Positions 16,226-25,807 are shown, counted from the first letter of the stretch. The stretch is 64,000 nt of DNA from JANXUC01 sp964619065 (GCA_964619065.1 CAZUCC010000011.1:23824-87823), one strand, 5' to 3'. A program made the numbers and translations. Notes: a model not told the origin generated them from the letters alone.

Positions 16226-18661
16226 ATGTCGGCAAGCAAGATCGGACGCTTTGAAATTCTCAGTGAAGTCGCGCACTCCGAGTATTCCTCGGTGTATCGC
16301 GCCATGGACACGGCCACAAACCGTCCTGTCGCGCTCAAAGCCTTCAACCTGGACTTAGCTGGAGAGGGCCGGCCGCAGTTGGTGCAGCGGCTCATTCAGG
16401 AAGCGGAGAGCACACGCAACTTAGCCCACCAGAATATTGTCCTACTTTACGGAGCGGGTGAGATCGATGCCCGTTTTTGCGTTGCCACTGAGTACGTCGA
16501 GGGATTCAGCGTTGCGGCGACTATCGCCAAAGGTGAGCGCTATACGATCTGGGACGTCCTCGACATCAGCCGCCAGGTCTGCAATGGACTTGATCATGCC
16601 AATTCCCACGGAGTGATGCATCGGCGTCTGCATCCAGCCAATATCCTTGTGCAGTGGGATGGCACGGTCAAGATTCTGGGTTTTGGCATTGCGGGAATGT
16701 GGACGGAGGAGGACAGTCTCGGCGTTCTCTCTCCCGCCTCTTACTATGCTTCGCCCGAGCAAGTCCGCGGTGAGGCTTTGGACGGAAGCTCGAACCTGTT
16801 TAGCTGGGGCGCGATTCTTTATGAGATGGCCACCGGGCGGAAGCCCTTCGATGGCACCGATGTGGAAGCCGTTCGCCAGCAGATTCTTGAAGGCAAGCCC
16901 GTCTCACCTGCAGAATTGAATGCGAAAGTGTCTCCCGCCTTGAGCGTCGTGATCCTGAAAGCACTCGCCAAGTGGCCGGCGAATCGCTTCGCGACAGGCC
17001 GCGAGTTATTGACGGCTCTTGAAGCCTGCAAGGAAGCACCGAAATCGGCAGCTCCAGCTGCGTCCGCCAAAGCTGTGGTACCCAAGCTCCCAAGCCCGGC
17101 GCAGACGAAATTGGAAACTTCCACTAAAGCCAGTTCAGCATTCGCCTCGAAACTGGGCGAGGTTTCGACTGATGAAACCTCGATTCTCGACGCATCGGGG
17201 CAGCCAGCGCAATCCCGAAGGGCTAGCGCGGCTGTAGCCGGAGCCGGTTTCGGCACTCAAGCTCGCTCGGGAGCCACGAATCTGGACTTGAAAAACGGTT
17301 CGAACCAGCCTGGCGCTCAACCCGCGATTCGAGCTTCGGCTGCGACCGCTGAAGAGTCCGCCCCTGCCGCCCCCTCCAGCATGAAATTCGATCCTCTAAT
17401 GGGCGGGGGAGAACCTGTAGCCGGAGCCGGACGCAGTTTCTCCGACATCGGTGAACTGCCGCCCCTGAAAACAAAATACGTTGACCCAATACCGCCTCCT
17501 CCCACGCCCGAAGAGGTCGTTGCGGCCCAAGTCCAAGCGGAATCCACCCCGACGGTTTTCAGCGGATCTCTTAATGGTCCCAAGACCCCCGAAAAAGGGA
17601 AGTTCGAGCTGCCTCAGATTGATACCAAACTGCTTATCTACGGTTTGGGTGGCGGGTTGGCCATTGTGCTCGTGGTCGTATTTCTGGTGACCATGTATGT
17701 GAAGGTGCATACCACCGACGACGAAGGCGCAACCCCGCCAGCGGCCGTCACGAAGACCGCAGAAACGCCCGTAGAGTCCGCTCCGGCGCCAGTAGCACAG
17801 GAGCAGGTTCAACAAACTCCAGCAGCTCCAGCAGCGCCTGCAGAAGCCCAACCCGCCGCTCCCGAGCCACCTGTGACCCACGAAGCACCCGTTGTCTCCA
17901 AGTCCAAAGGACGTAAGGGGAGAGAGACGAAGGCGGCGGCAGTGGTGGCTCCCGGCCAGCTTGTAGTGGACTCTTCGCCACAAGGGGCGCAGATTCAAGT
18001 AGATGGACACTTCGATTCAACGTGGGTCACGCCCTTCACGTTGACCGGCATCGCACCGGGGCAACATACGGTGACGGTGAACAAGACTGGATTCGGCTCA
18101 GAGACGCGTTCCCTCAACGTGGGTTCCGGTGTCAAAAGCGCGTTATCGGTCCACCTAAGTCCTCTTGCAGCAATGATTTCGGTGAACAGTGACCCTGCCG
18201 GGGCCACCATTTTGATCGATGGACGCGATTCCGGGAAGGTTACCCCGGCACAACTCTCCCTGGAGAAGGGGTCGCACAACGTGCTCGTGCGCAAACCGGG
18301 GTATCTCGACGAGACCATGACTGCGGATCTGCAGCTGGGACAAACTCTTGGTTTCGCACCCCACTTGAGGCAACTGGGAAATACAGACGAGATCAAATCG
18401 GTCAACAAGTTCAAGAAGATGTTCGGCGGCAAGGTTGCGCAGACCGACATGGGGACGGTCGCGATCCGCACCAACCCGAAAGGCGCTCAGATTTCCGTGA
18501 ACCAGCGCATTCTGGATCACCTTTCCCCGGCGGAATTCCTGCTCAATCCGGGAAACTACGTGGTGGATATCTCTTATTCCGGTTATAAGCCACTGCGACG
18601 CGTGATCACCGTGGAAAAGAACGGTAAGATGGCGTTGGACGAAACCTTGGAAAAACAGTAG
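16226..18661 (+). CDS. Ser/Thr pseudokinase-like protein with membrane helix and three PEGA domains
   Basis: An 811-residue protein with the layout of a bacterial Hanks kinase: kinase fold (about 8-270), Ala/Pro-rich linker (about 271-470), one membrane helix near 473-495, a second low-complexity linker, and three external PEGA beta-repeats (GQLVVDSSPQGAQIQVDG, then AMISVNSDPAGATILIDG, then GTVAIRTNPKGAQISVNQ). Lys38 and Glu59 remain, but the glycine loop is replaced by EVAHSEYSSVY, the HRD aspartate is Arg134 (HRRLHPAN) and the DFG aspartate is Gly152 (ILGFGIAG). It therefore should not phosphorylate by the normal mechanism and is probably a scaffold or allosteric sensor. PEGA domains are surface-layer or cell-wall associated. 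The start at 16226 follows GAGGA. Confidence 0.82.
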   Translation: MSASKIGRFEILSEVAHSEYSSVYRAMDTATNRPVALKAFNLDLAGEGRPQLVQRLIQEAESTRNLAHQNIVLLYGAGEIDARFCVATEYVEGFSVAATIAKGERYTIWDVLDISRQVCNGLDHANSHGVMHRRLHPANILVQWDGTVKILGFGIAGMWTEEDSLGVLSPASYYASPEQVRGEALDGSSNLFSWGAILYEMATGRKPFDGTDVEAVRQQILEGKPVSPAELNAKVSPALSVVILKALAKWPANRFATGRELLTALEACKEAPKSAAPAASAKAVVPKLPSPAQTKLETSTKASSAFASKLGEVSTDETSILDASGQPAQSRRASAAVAGAGFGTQARSGATNLDLKNGSNQPGAQPAIRASAATAEESAPAAPSSMKFDPLMGGGEPVAGAGRSFSDIGELPPLKTKYVDPIPPPPTPEEVVAAQVQAESTPTVFSGSLNGPKTPEKGKFELPQIDTKLLIYGLGGGLAIVLVVVFLVTMYVKVHTTDDEGATPPAAVTKTAETPVESAPAPVAQEQVQQTPAAPAAPAEAQPAAPEPPVTHEAPVVSKSKGRKGRETKAAAVVAPGQLVVDSSPQGAQIQVDGHFDSTWVTPFTLTGIAPGQHTVTVNKTGFGSETRSLNVGSGVKSALSVHLSPLAAMISVNSDPAGATILIDGRDSGKVTPAQLSLEKGSHNVLVRKPGYLDETMTADLQLGQTLGFAPHLRQLGNTDEIKSVNKFKKMFGGKVAQTDMGTVAIRTNPKGAQISVNQRILDHLSPAEFLLNPGNYVVDISYSGYKPLRRVITVEKNGKMALDETLEKQ

Positions 18662-18824
18662 CAGCAATCTCAGCTCACTCGCCAAGCCCTCACAGCCGTT
18701 ATTTCTTGCTTTCACAAACCATTCACATTCCCTTGATCTATTATTGATATTCTCTCTTTAAAAAATATAACTAGCTAAGTGTCCCCCTAAATCTGAGGCC
18801 AAAGTCCCCAGTGTGAGGAAAAGT

Positions 18825-19553
18825 ATGGCGGCTCGTGCAGAGAATCCAGCCCCCGATCCCGCGTCGGAACATACATACCTGGTGGGACTCACACTGCGTG
18901 CGTGCGAAGTGGCGCGAACGGCCGTAGCCCACGCCGCCGATGGTATCGCATCGAATGGGCCGTCGCTTTTCCTGGCGGTAGACGATTGCGAAAAAGAGCT
19001 CGATGCCCTCGACCGCGAACTCGACGAGCGCCTCACCCACGCGCTCGGCAGCGGGCCGGACACGCAGCGCCGCGAACTGCTCTGCTGCATGAAGTTCATG
19101 ACCGACCTGGAGCGCATTGGAGACTTGGTCTCAACATTTGCCTCGGGAGCCCGGGCGCTCGGATCGCGACTCGAGCCGCAGGATGTGCAGGACTTGATTC
19201 GGATCGCTTCGATTCTGGAAAAGATGCTGTCGGACGTACAGCAGGCGTTCTCGAATCGCGATCTGGATCGGGCGATCGCCGTGTTGCGGGCGGATTCTGA
19301 AATTGACCGTTTACGAAACCTGATGTTTGTTCGGCACGTGGAAAACCCCGAAGGACAGCCCACACGGGAGAGCATCCAGGTGCTCTTTATGGCGCAATCG
19401 CTGGAGCGCGCCGGAGACCATGCCAAGAATCTCGCGGAAGAAATCTGCCATTTCGTAAGCGGCCACACGCTGCGCCACGTCCTGCGGACCAATGGAAAAT
19501 CCAACGAGCAGATGTTCCTGGATTGGTTGAAGCAGAACAAGAAGGCGCGGTAG
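18825..19553 (+). CDS. phoU: PhoU-family phosphate signalling regulator
   Basis: A 242-residue all-helical protein with two PhoU repeats. Metal-cluster motifs are visible in both: KFMTDLERIGDLV and MAQSLERAGDHAKNLAEEI. PhoU connects the Pst phosphate transporter to the PhoR sensor kinase and represses the Pho response when phosphate is plentiful. No pst or phoBR genes are next to it, so the partner is unlinked. The start was set at ATG 18825, seven bases after GAGG; a GTG at 18813 is also in frame. Confidence 0.85.
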   Translation: MAARAENPAPDPASEHTYLVGLTLRACEVARTAVAHAADGIASNGPSLFLAVDDCEKELDALDRELDERLTHALGSGPDTQRRELLCCMKFMTDLERIGDLVSTFASGARALGSRLEPQDVQDLIRIASILEKMLSDVQQAFSNRDLDRAIAVLRADSEIDRLRNLMFVRHVENPEGQPTRESIQVLFMAQSLERAGDHAKNLAEEICHFVSGHTLRHVLRTNGKSNEQMFLDWLKQNKKAR

Positions 19554-19564
19554 AAAACTCCGGG

Positions 19565-21433
19565 CTACTTCGGAGGCACGAAGTTGATGTTGATGTCGGT
19601 TTGAATTTCAACAGGCTCGCCATTCAATGTGTACGGGCGATATTTCCATTGGTGGACGGCCTCCGTGGCGGCGCGAGCGAGAGTGGCTGGACCGCTTAAT
19701 ACCTTCACATCCTTGATCAAGCCATCTTTGCCGATGGTGGCGCGTAAGGAAACGGTTCCCTGAATGTGCATCTGTAGCGCCTGGGCTGGGTAGACAGGCT
19801 GGACCCGCTTGAGCAGCATTCCAGACGTGACCCCTTGCGAAATATTGTGTGTCTGCGGAGCGATTGCGGGGAGCGCTGCCGCGGTTGAGTGTGCAATCGT
19901 ATTCAAAGCTTCCGGACGTGCCGTGGCGCCCAGGCCCGTAATGGACGGCGGCTCTGGCGCATCTTGGGTTGCCGCAGAGGTCCCGGTTGACGGTTGATGC
20001 ACGTGCTGCAACTGCTTCACTTGGAGCGGCTCGGACTGAGCCGGTTGTGGCCCGCTCCGCACCGGAGCCGCCGCCACACGATCCTTGGCAACGCGATCCT
20101 GAGCAACCGGACGATCGTCAGCAACGGGACGCGGCTGGCGCGAGAAACGGTCCACTTTTTCGGTGGAAGCCTGGCTCGGGTTGGCAGCTTGGGAATCAGC
20201 CGCCGCAGCATGTGCGGGCACAGTTGCCTCTGTTTGTGTGGCTGCACCAGGAGTTGGATAATCTGGAGCTGGAGGTTGTATCGGCGCTACTGTGGCTGCT
20301 GGCGATGCAGGTTTGTGCATCTGCGACCATCCGAAATAGAGGGCTACGGCAACCACCACAAAGAGCACGCCGGCAATGAGCGGCGTCTTGCTTCCGCTCG
20401 CCGTTCGCGTTCCCTTGGCTCGTACCTCCGCTTCGTGAGGTGCGTTGAAACCAGCCTCAACTCTTCCGGAAGTTGTTGGCTCAAAGTGAGGGGCAACGAG
20501 CGCGGAAGGCGCATGCGTCAGCGCGTTCGGCATTTCCCGGGCAGGCGCCGTAGCCGCCCCAAACGCGGCACTGGTTTCCCGCAGAGAGCTTGCCGACGGG
20601 GCTGCAAAGGATGGCTGCACAGCTCCAGGCGTGGCGGCATTTATTTCCGAAACGGAAACAATCTCCGTTTCCGCGGCGGCTGCGCCGAAAGGGTTCAATG
20701 GGGCAGATTCAAAGGTTTTGAAATCGAGCGCCTCAAGTAAGCCCGCCGATGCAGCATCGGGCTGAGGCTGATGTTCCGATTCTGTTTCCAATTTGCCAAA
20801 CGAAACATTCGCGGTAGGCGCTGCTGCATGCAAGGCGGCGGGCGGAGGCGCCTGCGGCGGAGCGGAGGGTATAGCCCGGGGTGCTGTTGGAAACTGGGGC
20901 GGAATCGGTCGCGCCGCGGGAGCGCTGACCGCCGGGATCCGAGCGGGTGGAGGAACTTGCGTCCGAACGGGTGCTGGTGTTGGTGGCACTACCGGCGCGG
21001 GTGCCGGAGTGCTCATGACCGGTGCTGGTGCTTGTGCAGGCGCGCCCGATGGGGCTGCTATCGTGTTTCTGCGCAGGAGTCCGCGTGCTACTCGTAGAGT
21101 GCCGCGAGCCTGCTCAATAGCAATCGGTTTGGTAAGAACCAGATTCGCGCCGATGCGGAAAGCGGCGGCCACTCCTGCTTGTCCCTCTACGACAGCTACC
21201 ATCAGCGACGTCTGATTGGAAGCGGAATTACGCGCGGTTTTCAGCAGAAGACCCGCGTTTTCCTCGTTTTGACAGTCCACCACCACAGCCTCAAAAGCTT
21301 GACTTGTCAGCTTCTTGACAGCGGCAAACGTCTCGGAACACGCTTCGACTTTGAAGTCGAGCTCGCTAAGAACCTGCGTCACCGTGCGCGCGGTTTTCTC
21401 GTCCTGACAAAAAAGGAGGGCTTGGTAACTCAT
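19565..21433 (-). CDS. Receiver domain - membrane helix - TonB C-terminal domain fusion
   Basis: A 622-residue protein. Residues 1-120 are a response-regulator receiver with its key residues intact: acidic pair Asp11-Glu12, phospho-acceptor Asp53 (AVVVDCQ) and Lys102 (LVLTKPI). A long Ala/Pro-rich stretch follows, a membrane helix at about 351-369 (LIAGVLFVVVAVALYF), a second Pro-rich spacer and a TonB C-terminal domain at about 535-622 with RVQPVYPAQAL and HQWKYRPYTLNGEPVE. TonB tails carry ExbBD energy to outer-membrane receptors or link to the cell wall. A phosphorylatable cytoplasmic head on a TonB-like arm is an unusual arrangement. No exbB or exbD is nearby. Confidence 0.8.
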   Translation of the reverse strand: MSYQALLFCQDEKTARTVTQVLSELDFKVEACSETFAAVKKLTSQAFEAVVVDCQNEENAGLLLKTARNSASNQTSLMVAVVEGQAGVAAAFRIGANLVLTKPIAIEQARGTLRVARGLLRRNTIAAPSGAPAQAPAPVMSTPAPAPVVPPTPAPVRTQVPPPARIPAVSAPAARPIPPQFPTAPRAIPSAPPQAPPPAALHAAAPTANVSFGKLETESEHQPQPDAASAGLLEALDFKTFESAPLNPFGAAAAETEIVSVSEINAATPGAVQPSFAAPSASSLRETSAAFGAATAPAREMPNALTHAPSALVAPHFEPTTSGRVEAGFNAPHEAEVRAKGTRTASGSKTPLIAGVLFVVVAVALYFGWSQMHKPASPAATVAPIQPPAPDYPTPGAATQTEATVPAHAAAADSQAANPSQASTEKVDRFSRQPRPVADDRPVAQDRVAKDRVAAAPVRSGPQPAQSEPLQVKQLQHVHQPSTGTSAATQDAPEPPSITGLGATARPEALNTIAHSTAAALPAIAPQTHNISQGVTSGMLLKRVQPVYPAQALQMHIQGTVSLRATIGKDGLIKDVKVLSGPATLARAATEAVHQWKYRPYTLNGEPVEIQTDININFVPPK

Positions 21434-21787
21434 ATTCGAATCCTAGTACATCGGTGAGAGGCAGCAAGTTACCGCCGTAACTAGGTGGTTTTAGTAACGC
21501 TGTAGGTTCATAGGACTTAAGTTACTGAAGTAGGTGACAGTAATGAATTCGCTGGGGCACCTTTGTCCTACGCGTAACGCCTTACGGAATCCGGGCACTG
21601 ACCGGCTCGCCTTAATATCCACGTAACAGACTGTACCAATTCCGTCTACTCCGCGTGTCCCGATTCGTGCTTCGAATGCACTACTGGAATCTATCTCGAC
21701 TAAAGTTCTGTGAAATAAAGTCGAACCACACTCGCCATTCGTCTTCACCGTTGTAGAAGCTCGATAGCTCCACGGAGGAAGAAAAAC
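21434..21787. other. 354-base divergent intergenic region with repeated GTAAC boxes
   Basis: No gene is visible. It separates the receiver-TonB gene from the DUF1800 gene and has six GTAAC/GTTAC pentamers (21468, 21477, 21494, 21521, 21574, 21623), the first two forming the palindrome GTTAC-CGCC-GTAAC at 21468-21481. This may be an operator cluster shared by the two promoters. The GGAGGAAG at its right end is the ribosome site of the DUF1800 gene. Confidence 0.4.
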
Positions 21788-24190
21788 ATGCAGACTCGCT
21801 GGACTTCTTTCTTATTTGTAAGTGCGATGGTCATCAGCCTAGCGGGCTGCAACCTGGATCCCGGGTCGAAATCGGTATCCACATCCGGAGTGTCGGTGAA
21901 GGTAACGCCTTCCAGCGTGAATGTAACGCTGGGCGTCACGCAGCAATTCACGGCCACAGTTACCGGGACGACGGACACTCGTCTTCTTTGGGCCGTCAAC
22001 GGTGTTGCGGGCGGGAATGCGACATTGGGCACGATCAGCACTGCCGGTCTGTATACCCCGCCCGCCTCCCTGCCGAATCCGAGCACTATCACGGTGACGG
22101 CCACGAGCATGGCCGATATAAAGGCATCTGCGTCATCGGCTGTTGCACTCACGAAAAAGGCCCAAGGGATCGTCGTGGCGGTTACTCCGATCAGCATTGA
22201 CGTGAAGGCGGGAAAAACGCAGCAGTTTACCGCTACTGTGACTGGCACAACCGATCATCGCGTGACATGGCTGGTGAATGGAATTCCATCAGGACAAAAA
22301 CCCGTATTCGGAACGATTGACGCGAATGGTTTATATGCGGCACCTACATCGGTGCCCAGCCCTCCCCAAATTGTTATTACTGCCACAAGCGTGATCGATG
22401 TAACAAAAAGAGGCAGTGGTTATGTAGTGCTGCAAAGTCTTCCGATTGTGATTTCGGTTTCACCCTCCAGCGTGACGGTGAACCTGGGGCAAACGCAGCA
22501 GTTCACAGCAACGGTAAGTGGAACCTCAAACACGGCCGTGACGTGGACCGTAAATGGAACGGCGGGTGGATCGGCGAGTACCGGCACAATTAGTGCCAGT
22601 GGTCTCTATACTGCGCCCACGGTGTTACCGAATCCTCCGACGGTGATCGTCGCAGCCACTAGTGCCGCCGACACGCACTTCGTCGCGAATGCGCAGACGA
22701 CCATCTTTAACCCCAACCCTCTTGTTTCGGATGCTGCCGCGGCGCGTTTCCTCGAGCAAGCAAGTTGGGGACCGACCACCCCGTCCGTGGCGCGAGTCAA
22801 GCAGATTGGGTTCAACGCTTATATCGATGAACAGTTCGCCGTACCGGCTTCCAGTTGGCCGGACCTTGCCACCAACGATGGCCTCGACAAAATGCAGAAT
22901 CGGTTCTTTGTGAACGCGGTCAGTGGTCAGGATCAATTGCGGCAGCGCGTTGCATTTGCGCTCGGTGAAGTGATGGTGATCTCGAACCACAAGATTGATC
23001 CTCATGGCTTCCCCTACTACGTGCGGCTTCTGCACCAGGATGCGTTCGGGAACTACCTCACCCTCTTGAAGGATGTGACGCTGAGTCCTGCCATGGGCCA
23101 CTACCTCGACATGGTGGACAACGACAAGCCGGATCCGAATAACGGAACCAGTCCTAACGAGAACTATGCGCGCGAAATCATGCAATTGTTCTCCATCGGC
23201 CTGATGAAGCTGAATCCAGATGGCTCGTTACAGACCGATGCTTCGGGGAATCCGATTCCTACCTATACGCAGGACACGATTGAGGGCTTTGCTCACGTAT
23301 TTACGGGATGGACCTATCCCACCGCGCCCGGGCAAAAGAAACAGTTCCACAATCCGCAATATTGGACGGGCCCGATGGAAGCCGACAATTCCGATCACGA
23401 CCAGCTTCCGAAAGTTGTGCTGGAAGGAGTTGTTCTCCCAGCGGGTCAAACTGCGGCCAAAGATCTCGACGACGGCCTGCAAAACATTGTCAGCAATCCG
23501 AACGTCGGTCCCTTCATGTGCCAGCGCTTGATCGAGCAGCTGGTTACCAGCAATCCGGCTCCCAGCTACTTGAGCCATTGCTCGGCTGCTTTTGCCGACA
23601 ACGGTTCCGGGCAGCGTGGCGACCTGAAAGCCGTGATCAAGGCCATTTTGCTGGATACCGAAGCTCGCCGGGGCGATGACCCGACGCAACTGGCGCAGAG
23701 CGACGGCAAAATGAAAGAGCCGCTTCTGTTCATGAACGGCTTATTGCGTGCGCTTAACGCCACGACCGATGGCGCCAATCTGAACTGGCCCGCCTATAAC
23801 ATGAGGCAGGATCTCTACAATCCGGCATCGGTCTTCAACTACTATCCTCCGAATTACCGGCTGGCAAGCAACAACCTCCTGGCGCCGGAGATGAAGATCT
23901 ACAGCACTCCCACGGCACTGGAGCGGGCGAATTTTGTGAACGGCATCGTGTTCTGGAACTCACCCGGGACCACGAAGATTGACTTCAAACCATGGGCCAG
24001 CCTGGCATCCGACGACACCAAGCTGCTGGACGCGCTGAACGTTGCCTTCCTGCATGGGGCTATGCCCGATCAACTGCGGCAAGCAATCACGACAGCGCTG
24101 GATGTGCTCAATACGAATGACCTCAATGGCCGCGCCAAGACAGCCATTTATCTCGTCACAACTTCGCAAGTGTATTCCGTGCAGCACTGA
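21788..24190 (+). CDS. DUF1800 lipoprotein with three bacterial Ig-like repeats
   Basis: An 800-residue exported protein. A signal helix ends in the lipobox SLAGC (Cys near residue 20). Three Ig-like (Big_2-type) repeats follow, each with the block QQFTATVTGT or QQFTATVSGT and a GLYTPP/GLYAAP/GLYTAP turn. From about residue 315 the DUF1800 domain begins (AAARFLEQASWGPTT), including HQDAFGNYLTLLKDVTLSPA, ENYAREIMQLFSIGL and the FNYYPPNYRL block. DUF1800 proteins are almost always paired with a Tat-exported DUF1501 protein, as here; their reaction is unknown. The start follows GGAGGAAG. Confidence 0.9.
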   Translation: MQTRWTSFLFVSAMVISLAGCNLDPGSKSVSTSGVSVKVTPSSVNVTLGVTQQFTATVTGTTDTRLLWAVNGVAGGNATLGTISTAGLYTPPASLPNPSTITVTATSMADIKASASSAVALTKKAQGIVVAVTPISIDVKAGKTQQFTATVTGTTDHRVTWLVNGIPSGQKPVFGTIDANGLYAAPTSVPSPPQIVITATSVIDVTKRGSGYVVLQSLPIVISVSPSSVTVNLGQTQQFTATVSGTSNTAVTWTVNGTAGGSASTGTISASGLYTAPTVLPNPPTVIVAATSAADTHFVANAQTTIFNPNPLVSDAAAARFLEQASWGPTTPSVARVKQIGFNAYIDEQFAVPASSWPDLATNDGLDKMQNRFFVNAVSGQDQLRQRVAFALGEVMVISNHKIDPHGFPYYVRLLHQDAFGNYLTLLKDVTLSPAMGHYLDMVDNDKPDPNNGTSPNENYAREIMQLFSIGLMKLNPDGSLQTDASGNPIPTYTQDTIEGFAHVFTGWTYPTAPGQKKQFHNPQYWTGPMEADNSDHDQLPKVVLEGVVLPAGQTAAKDLDDGLQNIVSNPNVGPFMCQRLIEQLVTSNPAPSYLSHCSAAFADNGSGQRGDLKAVIKAILLDTEARRGDDPTQLAQSDGKMKEPLLFMNGLLRALNATTDGANLNWPAYNMRQDLYNPASVFNYYPPNYRLASNNLLAPEMKIYSTPTALERANFVNGIVFWNSPGTTKIDFKPWASLASDDTKLLDALNVAFLHGAMPDQLRQAITTALDVLNTNDLNGRAKTAIYLVTTSQVYSVQH

Positions 24191-24220
24191 CCGACAGGAA
24201 GCAAACTAAGGAGAGATGGC

Positions 24221-25591
24221 ATGGCATCGATCAATCGCAGAGACTTCTTGAGAATGGGATGTTGCGGAATGGCCGTAGGCTACGCCGCCAGCTTCAGCCG
24301 TTTCGGTGTGATCAACGCTTTCGCCCAGACGCAGAGCGATTACAAAGCATTGGTGTGCGTGTTCCTCAACGGCGGGAACGATGCCAACAACATGCTTGTA
24401 CCGTTCGATAACGCAGGCTATGCAGCCTATAAAAAAGCGCGAGCGGGATTAGCGCTGAGCCAGAGTACGTTGTTGTCGGTGCAGCCTGCCAGTGCAAGCA
24501 CACCTTACGGGTTCCATACTAGGCTTCCAGAACTGCAAAAATTGTTCAATCAAAAACAGCTGGCGATTCTGGCGAACGTAGGGACGCTCATTACCCCTGT
24601 AACCAAGCAGCAGGTGCAATCTGGCAGCGCAACCTTGCCCGAAAATCTGCTATCGCACCAGGATCAGCAGTTGCAGATGCAAAGTGCCCAGTTCTCCGGC
24701 AGCTTGGCAGAAGTGGGATGGGGAGGCCGCATCGTGGAAGCGCCGGGCGTGCAAGCGCTCAACTCGGCGGCTCTTTTCCCGAGCAGCATATCGCTCGATG
24801 GCCAGAACGTTTTCGTGGACGGCCAGAGCTCCCGCTCGGCGATTATTCCGCCGGGGAACGTTACGGCTCTGGATGGTTTTAACTTCAACAATCCCGCGGA
24901 CCAGGCGCGATACGCCGCCATGCAACAGATGTTGAGCTTTGATTCCGGTCTTTCTCTGGTACAGACGGCGAATGGAACCATGCAGAATGCGTTCCAGGAT
25001 ACGAAAGCTCTCTCCGATGCTTTTGCTGGCGCTCCCGCTTTAAAAACGGTGTTTCCTTCCAATAGCTCGCTGGCGGCACAGCTCCAGCAGGTTGCGAGAA
25101 TTATTCAGGTTCGGCAGGCACTTGGATTGGGCCGTCAGGTTTTCTTTGTACAAACCGGCGGATTCGATACGCACAGCGATCAGCTGAATGCGCACAATCA
25201 ACTCTACACCGATCTTTCCACGTCGCTGGCTGCCTTCTACCAAGCCACAGTCGAGATCGGTGTCCAGCAACAAGTTACGGCTTTCACGCTGTCCGATTTT
25301 GGCCGCACCCTGCAGCCCGATTCCACGGTTGGCACCGACCACGCGTGGGGCAGCCACCATCTCATCCTGGGAGGCGCGGTCAAGGGAGGCGATCTCTACG
25401 GTACATTCCCGACGTTAGCTCTCGGCGGTCCCGACGACGCGACCGACGAAGGCCGCTGGATTCCAACAACCTCGCTCGACCAGTACGGCGCAACCCTGGC
25501 CTCATGGTTTGGCGTGGGCGATGCCGACTTGGCTTCGGTGTTTCCCAACATTGGAAACTTCAGCAACCCGAAGCTTACATTTATGGGCTAG
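24221..25591 (+). CDS. DUF1501 Tat-exported protein
   Basis: A 456-residue partner of the DUF1800 protein. The N-terminus is a Tat signal (INRRDFLRMG, then a hydrophobic stretch ending near AFA). The mature part is the DUF1501 fold, related to alkaline-phosphatase/sulfatase superfamily proteins: LVCVFLNGGNDANNMLVP, TGGFDTHSDQ, TLSDFGRTL and DHAWGSHHLILGG carry the His and Asp residues expected for metal binding. Substrate unknown; probably an exported hydrolase. It lies 30 bases after DUF1800, with its own GGAGAG site, so one operon. A terminator follows at 25636. Confidence 0.88.
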   Translation: MASINRRDFLRMGCCGMAVGYAASFSRFGVINAFAQTQSDYKALVCVFLNGGNDANNMLVPFDNAGYAAYKKARAGLALSQSTLLSVQPASASTPYGFHTRLPELQKLFNQKQLAILANVGTLITPVTKQQVQSGSATLPENLLSHQDQQLQMQSAQFSGSLAEVGWGGRIVEAPGVQALNSAALFPSSISLDGQNVFVDGQSSRSAIIPPGNVTALDGFNFNNPADQARYAAMQQMLSFDSGLSLVQTANGTMQNAFQDTKALSDAFAGAPALKTVFPSNSSLAAQLQQVARIIQVRQALGLGRQVFFVQTGGFDTHSDQLNAHNQLYTDLSTSLAAFYQATVEIGVQQQVTAFTLSDFGRTLQPDSTVGTDHAWGSHHLILGGAVKGGDLYGTFPTLALGGPDDATDEGRWIPTTSLDQYGATLASWFGVGDADLASVFPNIGNFSNPKLTFMG

Positions 25592-25635
25592 GAAATTCCG
25601 AAGCATGTGATGTAAGCAAAGTGACGCAGCTCACC

Positions 25636-25672
25636 AGAGAAAGCATGGGTTCTCCCCGTGCTTTTCTCTTTT
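25636..25672 (+). terminator. Rho-independent terminator after the DUF1800/DUF1501 operon
   Basis: A strong hairpin: AGAGAAAGCATGGG pairs with the reverse-complementary CCCGTGCTTTTCTCT, with a short TTCT loop and one mismatch, followed by TTTT. It lies 45 bases after the DUF1501 stop and just left of the element boundary at 25716. Confidence 0.8.
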
Positions 25673-25715
25673 GTTCACGAGCACGAGCGGAGATCACGCG
25701 AAGGAAAGAAATGGT

Positions 25716-25740
25716 TGGAGGCGCGGGTCGGGATCGAACC
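25716..25740. other. Left attachment site of the integrated element
   Basis: An exact 25-bp copy of the tRNA-Cys 3' end (bases 41582-41606: CCA tail, acceptor 3' strand and part of the T arm), here without the rest of a tRNA. It is the att core left by site-specific recombination and fixes the element's left boundary; flanking bases differ at both ends. The two copies are 15,866 bp apart. Confidence 0.9.
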
Positions 25741-25780
25741 CAAACGGCCCTTTTAGAATCTGTAAGTTACTGATTCCACA

Positions 25781-25807
25781 ATGGGCGAGATGGGCGAGAT
25801 GGGCGAG
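25781..25807. repeat. Three tandem 9-bp repeats near the element's left end
   Basis: ATGGGCGAG is repeated three times without a gap, 41 bases inside the left att core. It could be a protein-binding array for excision or packaging, or a slippage product. Confidence 0.6.

Noticed and set aside
16226..18661. An active Ser/Thr kinase
   Set aside because: Both catalytic aspartates and the glycine loop are lost, so canonical catalysis is not supported.
25716..25740. A second tRNA-Cys at the left boundary
   Set aside because: Only the 3' 25 bases match; D arm and anticodon are missing, so it is an att remnant.
25781..25807. Tandem 9-bp repeats as a CRISPR array
   Set aside because: Units are too short and have no spacers; no cas genes are near.
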